Positions 26,049 to 35,992 are shown, counted from the stretch's first letter. The stretch: DNA of 54,834 bases from Paracoccus sp. (in: a-proteobacteria) (GCF_030538655.1 NZ_JAUNTO010000019.1:1-54834); one strand, 5' to 3'. Notes: generated from the letters alone by a model not told the origin. Translations and numbers: made by a program.

Positions 26049-27836
26049 CTACGGATACAGCGGAAACACAATCGGAATCATCACCGACCCCACCACGGCC
26101 AGCAGAATGTTCAGCGGCAGCCCGACCTTGATGAAATCCGCAAAGCGATAGCCGCCCGGCCCATAAACCAGGGTATTGGTCTGATAACCAATCGGTGTGG
26201 CAAACGCGGCCGAGGCCCCGAACATCACCGCCACGATCAATGGCCGCGGATCAACCCCAAGCTGCGCCGCCAGCGAAATCGCGACGGGCGTCAGGATGAT
26301 AGCCACGGCATTGTTCGTGACCATCTCGGTCAGGATGGTGGCCAGCAGATAGACGCACAGCACCAGCATCCACGGCGAAAGCTGCGTCATATGGGGGGCC
26401 ACACGCGTCACGATCAGTTCGACCGCGCCCGAGCTTTCCAACCCCGCGCCCACGGCCAGCATGGCAAAAATCAGCGCCAGCAACCGGCCATCAACAAAGC
26501 CCAACGCCTCATCCGCGTCGATACAGCGGGTGGCCAGCACGATGGCCACACCGATAAAGGACAACAGCAGAATCGGCGCGACCTCCAGCGCCGACAGCGC
26601 CACGACACCCGCCAGAACCGCCACGACGATGGGCGCATGGCTGCGGCGATAGGCGCGGTCGCTGGGGGCGCTGACCTCGACCATTTCCATATCTTTGGAC
26701 AGGCGCTGAATATCGCCTGCCGCCCCCTCAAGCAGCAGGGTATCGCCAACCCGCACCACCAGATCGTCCAGCTGGCGACCGATGTTCTGGTTCTTGCGAT
26801 GCGCCGCCAGCACATAAACGCCATAGCGCCGCCGCAGCCGCATCGACCCCAGACTGCGCCCGATCATGTGGCATCCGGGGGTAATCAACACCTCGACCGT
26901 CGAGGTCTGAACCGAGGACAGCTTGTCGGCGATACGCAGATCCTTGTTGTTCTGAAGGCCAAGAACCTCTGACATCGGCGTGCGCAGCACCACCCGGTCG
27001 CCGGGTTGCAGGCGCACAGCCTCCAGATCGCGGCGCAGCGAATCGTCGCCCCGCAGCACGTCGATCACCCGTGCGTTGTCGCGGTTAAAGATCAGGATTT
27101 CCGACAGGGCCTTGCCGACAAGCTGCGAATCTTCGGGAATGGCAACCTCGGTAAAGAACTTCATCCGCGACCGGGTGCCGCCAAGCAGCGCCGTCATGGA
27201 ATCGCGGTCAGGCAGAACGCGCGGGGCGATCACCAGCAGATACAATATCCCCACCACCGCCATCGGCAGGCCCACCGGGGTGATTTCGAAAATGGTGAAG
27301 TGCCGCTGCCCGGCAGCGGCGGCAACCCCATCCACCAGCAGGTTGGTCGAGGTGCCGATCATCGTCATCGTGCCGCCCAGAATAGACAGGTAAGACAACG
27401 GGATCAGCAGCTTGGACGGTGCCAGCGACATTTCCTGCGCCAGCCGCATAAAGATCGGCATCATCACCACCACCAGAGGTGTGTTATTGACGAAGGCCGA
27501 CAGGCCACACACGACGCATGACACCATGGCCAGCGTGATCGCGGGCCGGGCTATGGCATGTTTTGCCGCCTTTTGCCCCACATAATCCAGTGCCCCGGTC
27601 CGCACCAGGCCACCCACGATGATGAACATAAAGGCGATGGTCCAGGGTGCCGGGTTCGACAGCACACCGGCAATCTGCCCAGGCTTGAGAATCCCGCTTC
27701 CCAGCAGGACGACAGCGCCCAAAATCGCTGTAACCTCAGGGGGATAGGTCTCGCGAATGAACAGGGTCAGCATGCCGCCGATCAGAAAGATCGTAAAAAC
27801 CGCGGCGGTCAGGCCCGTCAATTCAAAACCAAACAT
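26049..27836 (-). CDS. SLC13-family permease with TrkA-C domains, B
   Basis: A 595-residue paralogue of the preceding permease, with the same plan: first membrane half with FVNNTPLVVVMMP and TMIGTSTNLLVDG, two TrkA-C domains around 215-400, second membrane half with VTNNAVAIILTP and GYQTNTLVYGPGGYR. Its stop is only 3 bases from the stop of the other copy. The start is taken at ATG 27836 because GAAGGG lies upstream; an in-frame ATG at 27863 has no ribosome site. Substrate unknown, possibly sulfate or sulfur compounds. Confidence 0.88.
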   Translation of the reverse strand: MFGFELTGLTAAVFTIFLIGGMLTLFIRETYPPEVTAILGAVVLLGSGILKPGQIAGVLSNPAPWTIAFMFIIVGGLVRTGALDYVGQKAAKHAIARPAITLAMVSCVVCGLSAFVNNTPLVVVMMPIFMRLAQEMSLAPSKLLIPLSYLSILGGTMTMIGTSTNLLVDGVAAAAGQRHFTIFEITPVGLPMAVVGILYLLVIAPRVLPDRDSMTALLGGTRSRMKFFTEVAIPEDSQLVGKALSEILIFNRDNARVIDVLRGDDSLRRDLEAVRLQPGDRVVLRTPMSEVLGLQNNKDLRIADKLSSVQTSTVEVLITPGCHMIGRSLGSMRLRRRYGVYVLAAHRKNQNIGRQLDDLVVRVGDTLLLEGAAGDIQRLSKDMEMVEVSAPSDRAYRRSHAPIVVAVLAGVVALSALEVAPILLLSFIGVAIVLATRCIDADEALGFVDGRLLALIFAMLAVGAGLESSGAVELIVTRVAPHMTQLSPWMLVLCVYLLATILTEMVTNNAVAIILTPVAISLAAQLGVDPRPLIVAVMFGASAAFATPIGYQTNTLVYGPGGYRFADFIKVGLPLNILLAVVGSVMIPIVFPLYP

Positions 27837-27919
27837 CCAGTCCCATCCCTTCTGCCGCGCCATGACGGGCGTCAGGCTGCATTTTTCTCAGCACAGCCTG
27901 TCATGCAAGGACCATGTGG

Positions 27920-28738
27920 TCATGATGTCGCGGGCGACTGTTGCAACCGGCCACCGCTGCGGACCATATGGACCGTCTTGGCCATCCCGCTGCGGTCATC
28001 CGTTTCGACCAGAATACCGCTTAGGGTGGCCTCACCTTCGGCGGGGGTAAAGCGGTCGCGCGACATGCCGGTCAGAAAGCGGCGCATCGGCTCAACCTTG
28101 TCCATGCCGATTACGCTGTCATAGTCGCCGCACATCCCCGCATCGGTCAGATAGCCGGTGCCGCGCGGCAGAACCTGCGCATCGGCGGTCGGCACATGGG
28201 TATGGGTGCCCACGACCAGACTGGCACGCCCGTCGCAATAATGCCCCATCGCCATCTTTTCGCTGGTCGCCTCGGCATGAATGTCCAGCACGGCGGCCTG
28301 CACCATCCCGCCCGGCGGATAGGCACGCAGCACCTGATCGACGGCGCTGAACGGATCATCAAAGGGCCGCTTCATGAACACCTGCCCAAGCGCCTGCAAC
28401 ACCAGCACCTTGCGCCCGCGCGCATCGCTGAACACACCATGCCCCCTACCCGGCGCCTCGCGCGAGAAATTCAACGGGCGGATGATGCGCGGTTCGCGAT
28501 CGATAAAGGACAGCATATCTTTTTGATCGAAGGCGTGATCGCCCAGTGTCAGGCAATCCGCCCCGGCATCCAGCAACAGTTGCGCGTGGCCCGCCGTCAG
28601 CCCCATGCCGCCGCTGGCATTTTCACCGTTCACGATAACGAAATCCGCCCGCAGCCGTGCGCGCAGATCTGTCAGACCTTCGGTGATGGCCCGGCGTCCG
28701 GCCCGGCCCATCACATCGCCCAGAAAAAGAATTCTCAT
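27920..28738 (-). CDS. YmdB-type metallophosphoesterase
   Basis: A 272-residue calcineurin-like phosphodiesterase of the TIGR00282/YmdB family. Metal-binding motifs are FLGDVMG, VNGENASGG, TLGDHAFD, DIHAEATSEK and GTHTHVPTAD. In Firmicutes, YmdB hydrolyses cyclic nucleotides and affects development; the alphaproteobacterial role is unclear. The frame is open for 96 codons further upstream, but homology starts at MRILFLGD, ATG 28738, preceded by AGAG. It often lies near yebC or ruvC-type genes, and yebC is 3.8 kb away here. Confidence 0.9.
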   Translation of the reverse strand: MRILFLGDVMGRAGRRAITEGLTDLRARLRADFVIVNGENASGGMGLTAGHAQLLLDAGADCLTLGDHAFDQKDMLSFIDREPRIIRPLNFSREAPGRGHGVFSDARGRKVLVLQALGQVFMKRPFDDPFSAVDQVLRAYPPGGMVQAAVLDIHAEATSEKMAMGHYCDGRASLVVGTHTHVPTADAQVLPRGTGYLTDAGMCGDYDSVIGMDKVEPMRRFLTGMSRDRFTPAEGEATLSGILVETDDRSGMAKTVHMVRSGGRLQQSPATS

Positions 28739-28877
28739 ATCTCTTGGGTAGGGCAAGCCACCGACACGCTCAAGCAAAAAACAGCTAAAATCAAAAACAT
28801 TAAAATTCAGTGCGTTAAGATAGTTTCCATCGTTTCCGTGCAATGTGACCAAGTGCAGCTTGTCATGCGGAGGGATC

Positions 28878-29372
28878 ATGCGCCTGTTTGTTTTCCTGAT
28901 TACTCTTTTCAGCGCTTCCGCCACATGGGCAGGCTGCACACCCGGTGGTGCGCCCAGCCTGATCGCCGATCTGGGCCGTGCGACAAATGCCATGCGCGGC
29001 CAGATCGGCACAGGACCGCTGACCATTGAAACCGCCCTCAGCCGTGTGGCGCAGGATCACGCTTGCGATCTTGCCCGGCGCAGCACCGTCTCGCACCGTG
29101 ACGGATCGGGGCGAATGCCGATGCAGCGCCTGCGTCGCGCGGGGCTGACGGTGTGCTATTCAGCGGAAAACGTCGCCATGGGCACCGCTGACGCGGCAGG
29201 CACGGTGGCGGCCTGGCAAACATCACCCGGCCACGCCCGCAATCAGCAAAGCACCCGCGCCCGCGCCATGGGTGTCGGCGTCGCGCGCGGACAGGACGGA
29301 CGGCTGTTGTGGGTGGCGCTGTATGTGGCGGGATGCGACCGGGTGGCGTCACAACGGCGAATGATCTGGTAA
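28878..29372 (+). CDS. Secreted CAP-domain protein
   Basis: A 164-residue exported protein. A signal peptide (MRLFVFLITLFSASATWA, cleavage about residue 18) precedes a CAP/SCP domain with LSRVAQDHACDLARR, VSHRDGSG, the YSAENVAMG motif and AAWQTSPGHARN. Bacterial CAP proteins are periplasmic or extracellular and of unknown role. Three or four cysteines could form disulfides. GGAGGG lies 5 bases before ATG 28878, which fixes the start. It is divergent from the YmdB-type gene. Confidence 0.85.
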   Translation: MRLFVFLITLFSASATWAGCTPGGAPSLIADLGRATNAMRGQIGTGPLTIETALSRVAQDHACDLARRSTVSHRDGSGRMPMQRLRRAGLTVCYSAENVAMGTADAAGTVAAWQTSPGHARNQQSTRARAMGVGVARGQDGRLLWVALYVAGCDRVASQRRMIW

Positions 29373-29896
29373 AGCGTCGCGTGCAGATAGAACAGATGGG
29401 CGGACTCGGCTGCGGGAACGAACCGCCATTTGTGCAAAGGGTTAGCCACGACGTTCAGGCAATACATCTCAAAGCCCACAGGGATGCCACAGGAATGATG
29501 GTCTCGCGTTGGTTCATCCAGAATCCGGGGCCGGGTCAGCCGCCAGCGTGCAATCAGCACGCTTTTGCTGATTACCAGCCCGAAAGGTTCTCGATCCGCT
29601 CATCAAGGTTTGGGATATTGATCCGCAGCTTGTCCTTTATGTCGAGGCAGAAATTGCTCTCCCCGCTTATCGACACCGCCCAGCTTGATATGACCCGTAT
29701 GCAAGGCGGCGATCTGCATGTTTTCCAGAATGGAAAGCAGCCATTTCAATTGGAAAGATCACGCCCGCAACATCATCGGATCCGTTGCGCAAGACGGTCC
29801 AGCTATTCTTGCAATGACAAATCCCATGCAATCACAGGTTTTTGCCCGAAAACCGGGACCAAATACATCCCCGCCTTGGCAAAGGGCAGAACCGTT
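29373..29896. other. Gene-less 520-bp stretch with possible coding remnants
   Basis: No intact gene is seen between the CAP gene and urtE. On the minus strand a frame reading GFEMYCLNVVANPLHKW, and upstream another ending IPNLDERIENLSGW, look protein-like but sit in different frames and belong to no family I recognise. They may be the remains of one decayed gene. Confidence 0.45.
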
Positions 29897-30604
29897 TCAG
29901 GCTGACGCCAAATTCGCCAGCCGCGCATAAACATCGGCACGCGTGACCTGATCCCGTGCCCCTTGCAAAACCGCCCTGCCCCGTTCCAGCACGGTGAAGC
30001 TGTCGCCCAGATCCCAGGCAAAGTCGAAATACTGTTCGACCAGCACCACGGCCATCTCGCCCTGATCGCGCAGGGCGGCGATGACGCGGCCGATCTGGGC
30101 GATGATATTGGGCTGGATACCCTCGGTCGGCTCATCCATCAGCAGAACACGCGGGCGGATCACCAGGGCGCGGGCGATGGCAAGCTGCTGTTGCTGCCCG
30201 CCCGACAGATCGCCGCCACGGCGGTGGGCCATTTCCGCCAGCACGGGAAAGCTGTCATAGATCGCATCCGGCACGCGGCGCGCACCGCGCGGCAGGCAGC
30301 CAAAGCCGGTTTCCAGATTTTCCCGCACGGTCAGCATAGGAAAGATCGCCCGCCCCTGCGGGACATACCCCACCCCGCGCCGCGCCATCTCTTGCCCGGT
30401 GACGCGGCCAAGGCGTTCGCCCATCAGCCGCAATTCTCCGCCCGACCGGGGGTGCCGCCCGGCAAGCAGGTTCATCAGGCTGGTTTTACCGGTGCCATTG
30501 TTGCCCATGACGCATGTTACCTGCCCCGGCAGGGCCGTCAGCGACACCCCGTGCAGGATTTGCGAGCCGCCGTAATGCAGCGTTACGTTTTCCGCCTCGA
30601 TCAT
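29897..30604 (-). CDS. urtE: Urea ABC transporter ATPase UrtE
   Basis: Second ATPase of the urea importer (branched-chain amino-acid transporter type, LivF-like). The 235 residues have Walker A GNNGTGKTS, the signature LSGGQQQQLAIARAL and Walker B VLLMDEPTEGIQPN. The TEGIQPNII stretch is characteristic of UrtE rather than LivF. It is the last gene of the cluster; the stop of urtD is 1 base upstream. No terminator with a T-run is visible after the stop. Confidence 0.95.
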   Translation of the reverse strand: MIEAENVTLHYGGSQILHGVSLTALPGQVTCVMGNNGTGKTSLMNLLAGRHPRSGGELRLMGERLGRVTGQEMARRGVGYVPQGRAIFPMLTVRENLETGFGCLPRGARRVPDAIYDSFPVLAEMAHRRGGDLSGGQQQQLAIARALVIRPRVLLMDEPTEGIQPNIIAQIGRVIAALRDQGEMAVVLVEQYFDFAWDLGDSFTVLERGRAVLQGARDQVTRADVYARLANLASA

Positions 30605-30605
30605 C

Positions 30606-31346
30606 TTAACGCCCCAGATATACTTCGATCACCTCGGGGTTGGCGGATACGTGATCCAGCGACCCCTCGGCCAGAACGCTGCCCTGATGCAGCACGGTGA
30701 CGCGGCAGTTCAGGCGCCGCACGAAGTCCATGTCATGTTCCACGACCACCACGGCGCGGGTTTGGGCCAGCCGCACCAACAGCGCCGTTGTCGCCTCGCG
30801 TTCGGCCACGGTCATCCCGGCGGCGGGTTCATCGACCAGCAATAGGCGCGGTTCCTGCGCCAGCAGCATCCCGATTTCCAGCCATTGTTTCTGGCCATGC
30901 GACAGCTCGCCCGATTTGCGGCTCAGGTGGTCGGCAAGGCCGACCTCAGTCGCCAGTTCCTCGACCCGCGCGCGGCTGATGTCGGTGGCACGCCAGCGCA
31001 GCACCGCGAACGGGCCGCGCGGCGCACGCAGGGCCATGGTCAGGTTGTCGCGAACGGTCTGATCCTCGAACACGGTCGGGCGCTGAAACTTGCGGCCGAT
31101 GCCGGCGCGGGCGATCTGCGCCTCGGACAGTTTCAGCAAGGAAACCGAGTTTTCGCCCCACAGCACATCGCCAGAATCAGGCCGGGTCTTGCCGGTCACG
31201 ATGTCCATGAAGGTGGTCTTGCCCGCGCCATTCGGCCCGATCACCGCGCGCAGTTCCGCCGCGCCGATTTCAAACGACAGGTTGTTGATGGCGCGGAACC
31301 CGTCAAAGGTCTTGGATACGCCCGATACTTCCAACAGCGCGGTCAT
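30606..31346 (-). CDS. urtD: Urea ABC transporter ATPase UrtD
   Basis: LivG-like ATPase of 246 residues. Walker A is GPNGAGKTT, the signature LSHGQKQWLEIGMLLAQ is the UrtD form of the LSGGQ motif, and Walker B is LLLVDEPAAGMT. The start overlaps the urtC stop by 4 bases and the stop is 1 base before urtE, so all are one transcript. It energises urea uptake through UrtBC together with UrtE. Confidence 0.95.
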   Translation of the reverse strand: MTALLEVSGVSKTFDGFRAINNLSFEIGAAELRAVIGPNGAGKTTFMDIVTGKTRPDSGDVLWGENSVSLLKLSEAQIARAGIGRKFQRPTVFEDQTVRDNLTMALRAPRGPFAVLRWRATDISRARVEELATEVGLADHLSRKSGELSHGQKQWLEIGMLLAQEPRLLLVDEPAAGMTVAEREATTALLVRLAQTRAVVVVEHDMDFVRRLNCRVTVLHQGSVLAEGSLDHVSANPEVIEVYLGR

Positions 31347-32566
31347 GCCTCGGCCTCCTTTTCCTGCAAGGCGCCAAGGTTGGGGCCAAGGTCCGACCCG
31401 TGCCGGTCGGGGCGGCGCAGCCCGGCCAGCAGGTCATAGACCGACGACAGGCCGCGCGGCGCGAACAGGGTCACGCAGACAAAGCCGAGGCCAAGCAGCA
31501 CCTGCCACCAGTCAATCCACTGGATGCGGTAGAACCCAAGGTTCAGGTCGGGCGCGCGCCCGCCGGTGAACCAGCTTGACAGCAGCGACACGGCAATGGC
31601 CCCCACAACTGCCCCATACAGCCGTCCGCGCCCGCCAATGGCGACCCAAACGGCAAGGTAGATCGAGGCAATCGGCATCAGTTCCGCCGGGTTCACGATC
31701 CCGGCTTGCGGGTAATACAGCGCCCCGGCAATGGCGCAGATCATCGCCGTCAGGGTAAAGATGGTCAGCTTATAAACCTCGACCGAGTAACCCAGAAAAC
31801 GGACCCGGCTTTCATCGTCGCGGATGGCGCGGATCACGCTGCCGAACTTGCCGCCGGTCAGCCATGTGCCAAGCACGAACGCCAAGGCCAGCGCGGCGGC
31901 AGAGGCCCAGAGGAACCAGACTGAGATCACCGATTGCGGGGTGCCGGTCAGGCCGGGGATGTTTTGCAGCCCTGACAGCCCGTTATTGCCGCGAAAGCCG
32001 CTGTCGTTCTGGAACAGCCAGAGGGCAAGGGCCAGCGTCATCGCTTGGGTCAGGATCGACAGGTAAACGCCATTCACGCGGCTGCGGAACGCCAGCCAGC
32101 CGAACAGGAACGCAAATACCCCCGGCACCGCGACCACCAGCAGCAGTTGCATCGGCAGGCTGCCCGCAAAGGTCCACGTCCACGGCAGATCGGTCGATCC
32201 GACGACGCCGAACACTTGGCCCGCGATGCCCTGCTGAATCTCGGCGGCGGTGGCGGGGATGGGCGAGTTGGCCAGCGTGGCGGTAACGATTTCCCCGGTG
32301 CGGGCATACATCAGCCACATGCCGATCATATAGCCGCCAAGCGCAAAGAACGCCATGTGACCCAAGGACAGGATACCGGCGTATCCCCAGACCAGATCCA
32401 TCGCCAAGGCCGCCAGCGCAAGGCACAGCGTCTTGCCCAGCGTCTTGACCATGGATGTCGGGATCGCGCCGGACCCATACGCCTCGGACATCAGGGTAAC
32501 TGCGACGGTGAACAGGGCCAGCAGCGCAAGCGCGATCAAAAGGGCGGGATATTTGCGGATCAGCAT
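31343..32566 (-). CDS. urtC: Urea ABC transporter permease UrtC
   Basis: A 407-residue LivM-like inner-membrane permease with about ten hydrophobic segments. GYAGILSLGHMAFFALGGYMIGMW is the conserved transmembrane motif of the family, and the internal FRGNNGLSGLQ is typical of UrtC. The N-terminus has a membrane anchor and the C-terminus a charged tail. It overlaps urtD by 4 bases and lies 1 base after urtB. Confidence 0.94.
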   Translation of the reverse strand: MLIRKYPALLIALALLALFTVAVTLMSEAYGSGAIPTSMVKTLGKTLCLALAALAMDLVWGYAGILSLGHMAFFALGGYMIGMWLMYARTGEIVTATLANSPIPATAAEIQQGIAGQVFGVVGSTDLPWTWTFAGSLPMQLLLVVAVPGVFAFLFGWLAFRSRVNGVYLSILTQAMTLALALWLFQNDSGFRGNNGLSGLQNIPGLTGTPQSVISVWFLWASAAALALAFVLGTWLTGGKFGSVIRAIRDDESRVRFLGYSVEVYKLTIFTLTAMICAIAGALYYPQAGIVNPAELMPIASIYLAVWVAIGGRGRLYGAVVGAIAVSLLSSWFTGGRAPDLNLGFYRIQWIDWWQVLLGLGFVCVTLFAPRGLSSVYDLLAGLRRPDRHGSDLGPNLGALQEKEAEA

Positions 32567-32567
32567 G

Positions 32568-34475
32568 TCAGACCTCTGCCGCCCGGCCCTTTTGCGGCAT
32601 GATGCCGCGTGGCCGGAACTGAATAAAGATGATGATGAACAGGATCATCCATGTCTGCGCGGCCAGCGTATTGGCCGGGTTCAGAACCTCGATCCCCTTT
32701 TGCAGCCCGCCGATCAGCGCGGCACCGGCCAGCGTCCCCCAGATATTGCCGACGCCGCCGACCACCACGGTCATGAAGGATTGCACGATATAGCCCTGCC
32801 CCAGTTCCGACGTGACTTGCGCGAACAGCCCGATGGCCACCCCCGCGATCCCGGCGATGCCGGACCCAAGGCCAAAGGTCATCATCGCGATACGCCCCGG
32901 ATTGATGCCCATGCTGGCCGCCATGCCGGGGTTCTGGGTGACGGCGCGGACCTCTAGCCCCAGCCTTGTGCGGCGCATGATGAACAGGAACAGCGCCAGA
33001 AAGATCAGCGCCAGGACGAAGATGGCGACGCGGATCGAGGATATGCCCACGATCTCGCCCCAACCCACGGACCCTTGCAGCCAATCCGGCGCGGTCAGCG
33101 GGCGGGCCTGCGTGCCGAAGATGTTCTTGGCCAACTGTTGCAGCGCGATGGACACGCCGAAGGTCGCCAGCAGGGTTTCCAGCGGGCGGCTGGCCAGATG
33201 GCGGATGACCAGCAGATACAGCACCACCCCGGCGCCGAAGGTGACGGCAAAGGCGGCAGGCAGCGCCACGACCAGCGACAGGGTGCGATCCGTGATTAGC
33301 GTCTGGGTGACATAGCCGGTGTAAGCGCCCATCATGATGAACTCGCCATGCGCCATGTTGATGACGCGCATCACGCCAAAGGTGATGGCCAGACCGATGG
33401 CGGCCAGAAAATAGATCGAGGCAAGCGACAGCGCATCCAGCGCCAGATCAACGGTTTGCAGCGCGCCTTGCCGCAGCGCGATGGCGTTCAGCGCCGATTG
33501 TGCGGCCTCTGTCACAGCGGGGTCGGGTTCGGCGTAGATGTCGGCAAAGATGTGGCGGGCAAGGGCGGCGTCGATCTCATCACTGGTCGCGGCCAGCGGG
33601 ACCAGACCTTGCCGTTCCAGCGCCGAATAGGCGCGATCGCGGGCTGCCGGGTCGGTCAGCGCGGCGACAGGCACGCCGCCGACCATGCCGTCGCGGACAT
33701 TGGCCGCCAAAGCCGCCTTTTGATCCGCGCCGCTCAGCGGAGCCTGCGCCAGACCGTTCTGCACCAAAGCCGCATAGGCATCGCTGCGCGAAATCTCATC
33801 GCCCGGCGTCAGGCTGCGGGCGACATTGGCCCCTTGCGGCAGGGTCAGCCCGGCAAAGCGAGTCGTGGCCAAAAGCGGGTTCAGCGCCGCCTGAAAATCC
33901 GCGCCGATAGACCCGGACAGGTCATTGATCGCCGCCACCCGCGCCGTGCTGTCCGGGTCAAAGCGGATGGTCAGCAGCCGTTCCAGCCGCGCCTTGCGGG
34001 CGGCCAGTGCCGGGTCGGGGTCGGGCGCGGCGCCCCGCAATGCCGCCAGGTGGTCAGGCGATCCGTCGCGCGCGATAGCATCCAGTGCCGCCGCGCGCCG
34101 CGCCGGGTCGGGGTCGGCGATCTGCCCGGCGACCAAGGCCCCCGCGATCAGCCCGCGCACGCCCGAATTGGGCCGCAGCGCCTGCGCCGGGGCCGAGACC
34201 GGCACCCCCGTCACCGCATCCAGCCCGCTGTCCAGAAACACCAGCGCGCCGTCCGCCGTCATCCCCAGCCGCCGGTCAGCCCATGCCGACAGCAGCGCCG
34301 CGCCTTCGGTGCCGGCCCCGGCCAGCGCCTCGATCACCGGGGCGATGGTCTGGCGCGATGGATTGGCGATCTGGTCGCGGTAGCTGTCCACCACCGCGCC
34401 CAGATCCTGCGCCTGAACAGGCGCGGCCAACCATACCGCCGCCATGACAAGGACAGAAAACAGAAAATTTCGCAT
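32568..34475 (-). CDS. urtB: Urea ABC transporter permease UrtB with periplasmic N-terminal domain
   Basis: A 635-residue protein. A signal peptide (1-22) and a helical, HEAT-like extracytoplasmic domain of about 310 residues precede the LivH-like permease, which starts around residue 345 (LALDALSLASIYFLAAIGL). The permease has the VINMAHGEFIMMGAY motif. The long N-terminal region is known in a subset of UrtB proteins and may help dock UrtA. A hairpin in the gap to urtA probably sets the ratio of transcripts. Confidence 0.93.
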   Translation of the reverse strand: MRNFLFSVLVMAAVWLAAPVQAQDLGAVVDSYRDQIANPSRQTIAPVIEALAGAGTEGAALLSAWADRRLGMTADGALVFLDSGLDAVTGVPVSAPAQALRPNSGVRGLIAGALVAGQIADPDPARRAAALDAIARDGSPDHLAALRGAAPDPDPALAARKARLERLLTIRFDPDSTARVAAINDLSGSIGADFQAALNPLLATTRFAGLTLPQGANVARSLTPGDEISRSDAYAALVQNGLAQAPLSGADQKAALAANVRDGMVGGVPVAALTDPAARDRAYSALERQGLVPLAATSDEIDAALARHIFADIYAEPDPAVTEAAQSALNAIALRQGALQTVDLALDALSLASIYFLAAIGLAITFGVMRVINMAHGEFIMMGAYTGYVTQTLITDRTLSLVVALPAAFAVTFGAGVVLYLLVIRHLASRPLETLLATFGVSIALQQLAKNIFGTQARPLTAPDWLQGSVGWGEIVGISSIRVAIFVLALIFLALFLFIMRRTRLGLEVRAVTQNPGMAASMGINPGRIAMMTFGLGSGIAGIAGVAIGLFAQVTSELGQGYIVQSFMTVVVGGVGNIWGTLAGAALIGGLQKGIEVLNPANTLAAQTWMILFIIIFIQFRPRGIMPQKGRAAEV

Positions 34476-34505
34476 GAATCCGGCCCCGTTCAGGCAGTTT
34501 CGGGG

Positions 34506-34527
34506 GGGGCGGCACAGGGGCCGCCCC
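34506..34527 (-). other. urtA-urtB intercistronic hairpin
   Basis: GGGGCGGC and GCCGCCCC form an 8-bp GC-only stem around a 6-base loop between urtA and urtB, with no T-run. Such hairpins after binding-protein genes usually protect the upstream message and lower downstream expression. Confidence 0.65.
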
Positions 34528-34535
34528 GCTTGGTA

Positions 34536-35816
34536 TCAATAGTTCGACTGAATCTGCACGCAGCTTTCGGTCTGCGTGTTCCACATGCCGCAGCCCTTGC
34601 CCGGCCAGTCCGAATCCAGCACCGCCGAGGCGGGCAGGTAATCCGTCCAGGCGTCACCCGGCACCGGCGCGGTCTGGCTGATGATGTCGAACTGGCCGTC
34701 GGCGCGGATTTCGCCGATCAGCACCGGCTTGGTCAGGTGGTGGTTGGGCAGCACAGTCGCCATCGTGCCGGTCAGGTTCGGCACCTCGACGCCCACGATC
34801 GCGTCTAACACCGCGTCGGTGTCGGTCGTGCCTGCCTTTTCCACCGCCGCGACCCAGGCGTTAAAGCCGATCATCGTCGCCTCCATCGGGTCATTGGTCA
34901 CGCGGTTCGGGTTGCCGGTAAAGGCGTGCCATTCCTCGATAAAGGCGGCGTTTTCAGGGGTCTCGGCGCTTTCAAAGTAATTCCACGCCGCCAGATGCCC
35001 GACGAGGTTCGCAGTATCCAGACCTGACAATTCCTCCTCGCCCACGGAAAAGGCCATGACCGGAATGTCATCAGCGCTGATCCCTGCCGCCGCCAACTCT
35101 TTGTAAAAGCCCACATTCGCATCGCCGTTGATGGTGCTGACCACGCCGACCTTTTTGCCGTCGCGACCCAAGGCCACCACATCGGCCACGATCTTGGACC
35201 AATCGGAATGGCCGAAGGGGGTATAGTTCACGAACACATCGCCCGGCGCGACGCCCCGGCCCGCCAGATAGCTTTCCAGAATCGTGTTCGTGGTGCGTGG
35301 ATAGACGTAATCCGTCCCCAGCAGCGCCCATTTTTCGACGCCAAGCTCGTCGGCCATGTAATCCACCGCCGGGATCGCCTGCTGGTTCGGGGCCGCGCCG
35401 GTGTAGATGACGTTCTTGGACGATTCCTCGCCCTCATATTGCACCGGATAGAACAGCAGCCCGTTCAGTTCCTCGACCACCGGCAGCACCGATTTGCGGC
35501 TGACGCTGGTCCAGCAGCCAAAGATCGCATCGACCCCCTGATCCGAGATCAGCTCGCGCGCTTTTTCGGCAAACAGCGGCCAGTCCGAGGCCGGATCGAC
35601 GACCACCGCTTCGATCTGCTTGCCCAGAAGGCCGCCCTTGGCGTTTTGCTGATCCACCATCATCAGGACGGTATCTTTCAGCGTGGTTTCCGAAATCGCC
35701 ATCGTGCCCGACAGCGAATGAAGCACGCCGATCTTGATCGTGTCTTCAGCCAGTGCCGCGCTGGTCAGAACCAGCGTCATGGCGGTGCCGGTCAGAATTG
35801 CCTTCAATCCCTGCAT
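34536..35816 (-). CDS. urtA: Urea-binding periplasmic protein UrtA
   Basis: Type I periplasmic binding protein of 426 residues. The signal peptide ends near AALA (21-24), and the mature protein opens DTIKIGVLHSLSGTMAISE, typical of UrtA. FYPVQYEGEESSKNVIYTG and GTDYVYPRTTN are further UrtA signatures. GAAAGGGAAG lies before ATG 35816. It follows ureG after 176 bases, so the importer is transcribed from its own or from the urease promoter. Nitrogen control is probable, but no site is recognised. Confidence 0.96.
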   Translation of the reverse strand: MQGLKAILTGTAMTLVLTSAALAEDTIKIGVLHSLSGTMAISETTLKDTVLMMVDQQNAKGGLLGKQIEAVVVDPASDWPLFAEKARELISDQGVDAIFGCWTSVSRKSVLPVVEELNGLLFYPVQYEGEESSKNVIYTGAAPNQQAIPAVDYMADELGVEKWALLGTDYVYPRTTNTILESYLAGRGVAPGDVFVNYTPFGHSDWSKIVADVVALGRDGKKVGVVSTINGDANVGFYKELAAAGISADDIPVMAFSVGEEELSGLDTANLVGHLAAWNYFESAETPENAAFIEEWHAFTGNPNRVTNDPMEATMIGFNAWVAAVEKAGTTDTDAVLDAIVGVEVPNLTGTMATVLPNHHLTKPVLIGEIRADGQFDIISQTAPVPGDAWTDYLPASAVLDSDWPGKGCGMWNTQTESCVQIQSNY

Positions 35817-35992
35817 GTCTTCCCTTTCAGGCCGCAAAGGGTCCGGCCGCTGCCAGAGGGGTGGCGCGAGGTATCCTTGGGGCGGCATTTGTGTTTACCG
35901 TGGCTTGGGCCTTGCGCGGCCTTTGCAGGTGCAGAAAATCCGCTGCCGGGTGCGGCGGCAATGGTGCAGGGCGGTTTCCGCCCCGCGCGGCG

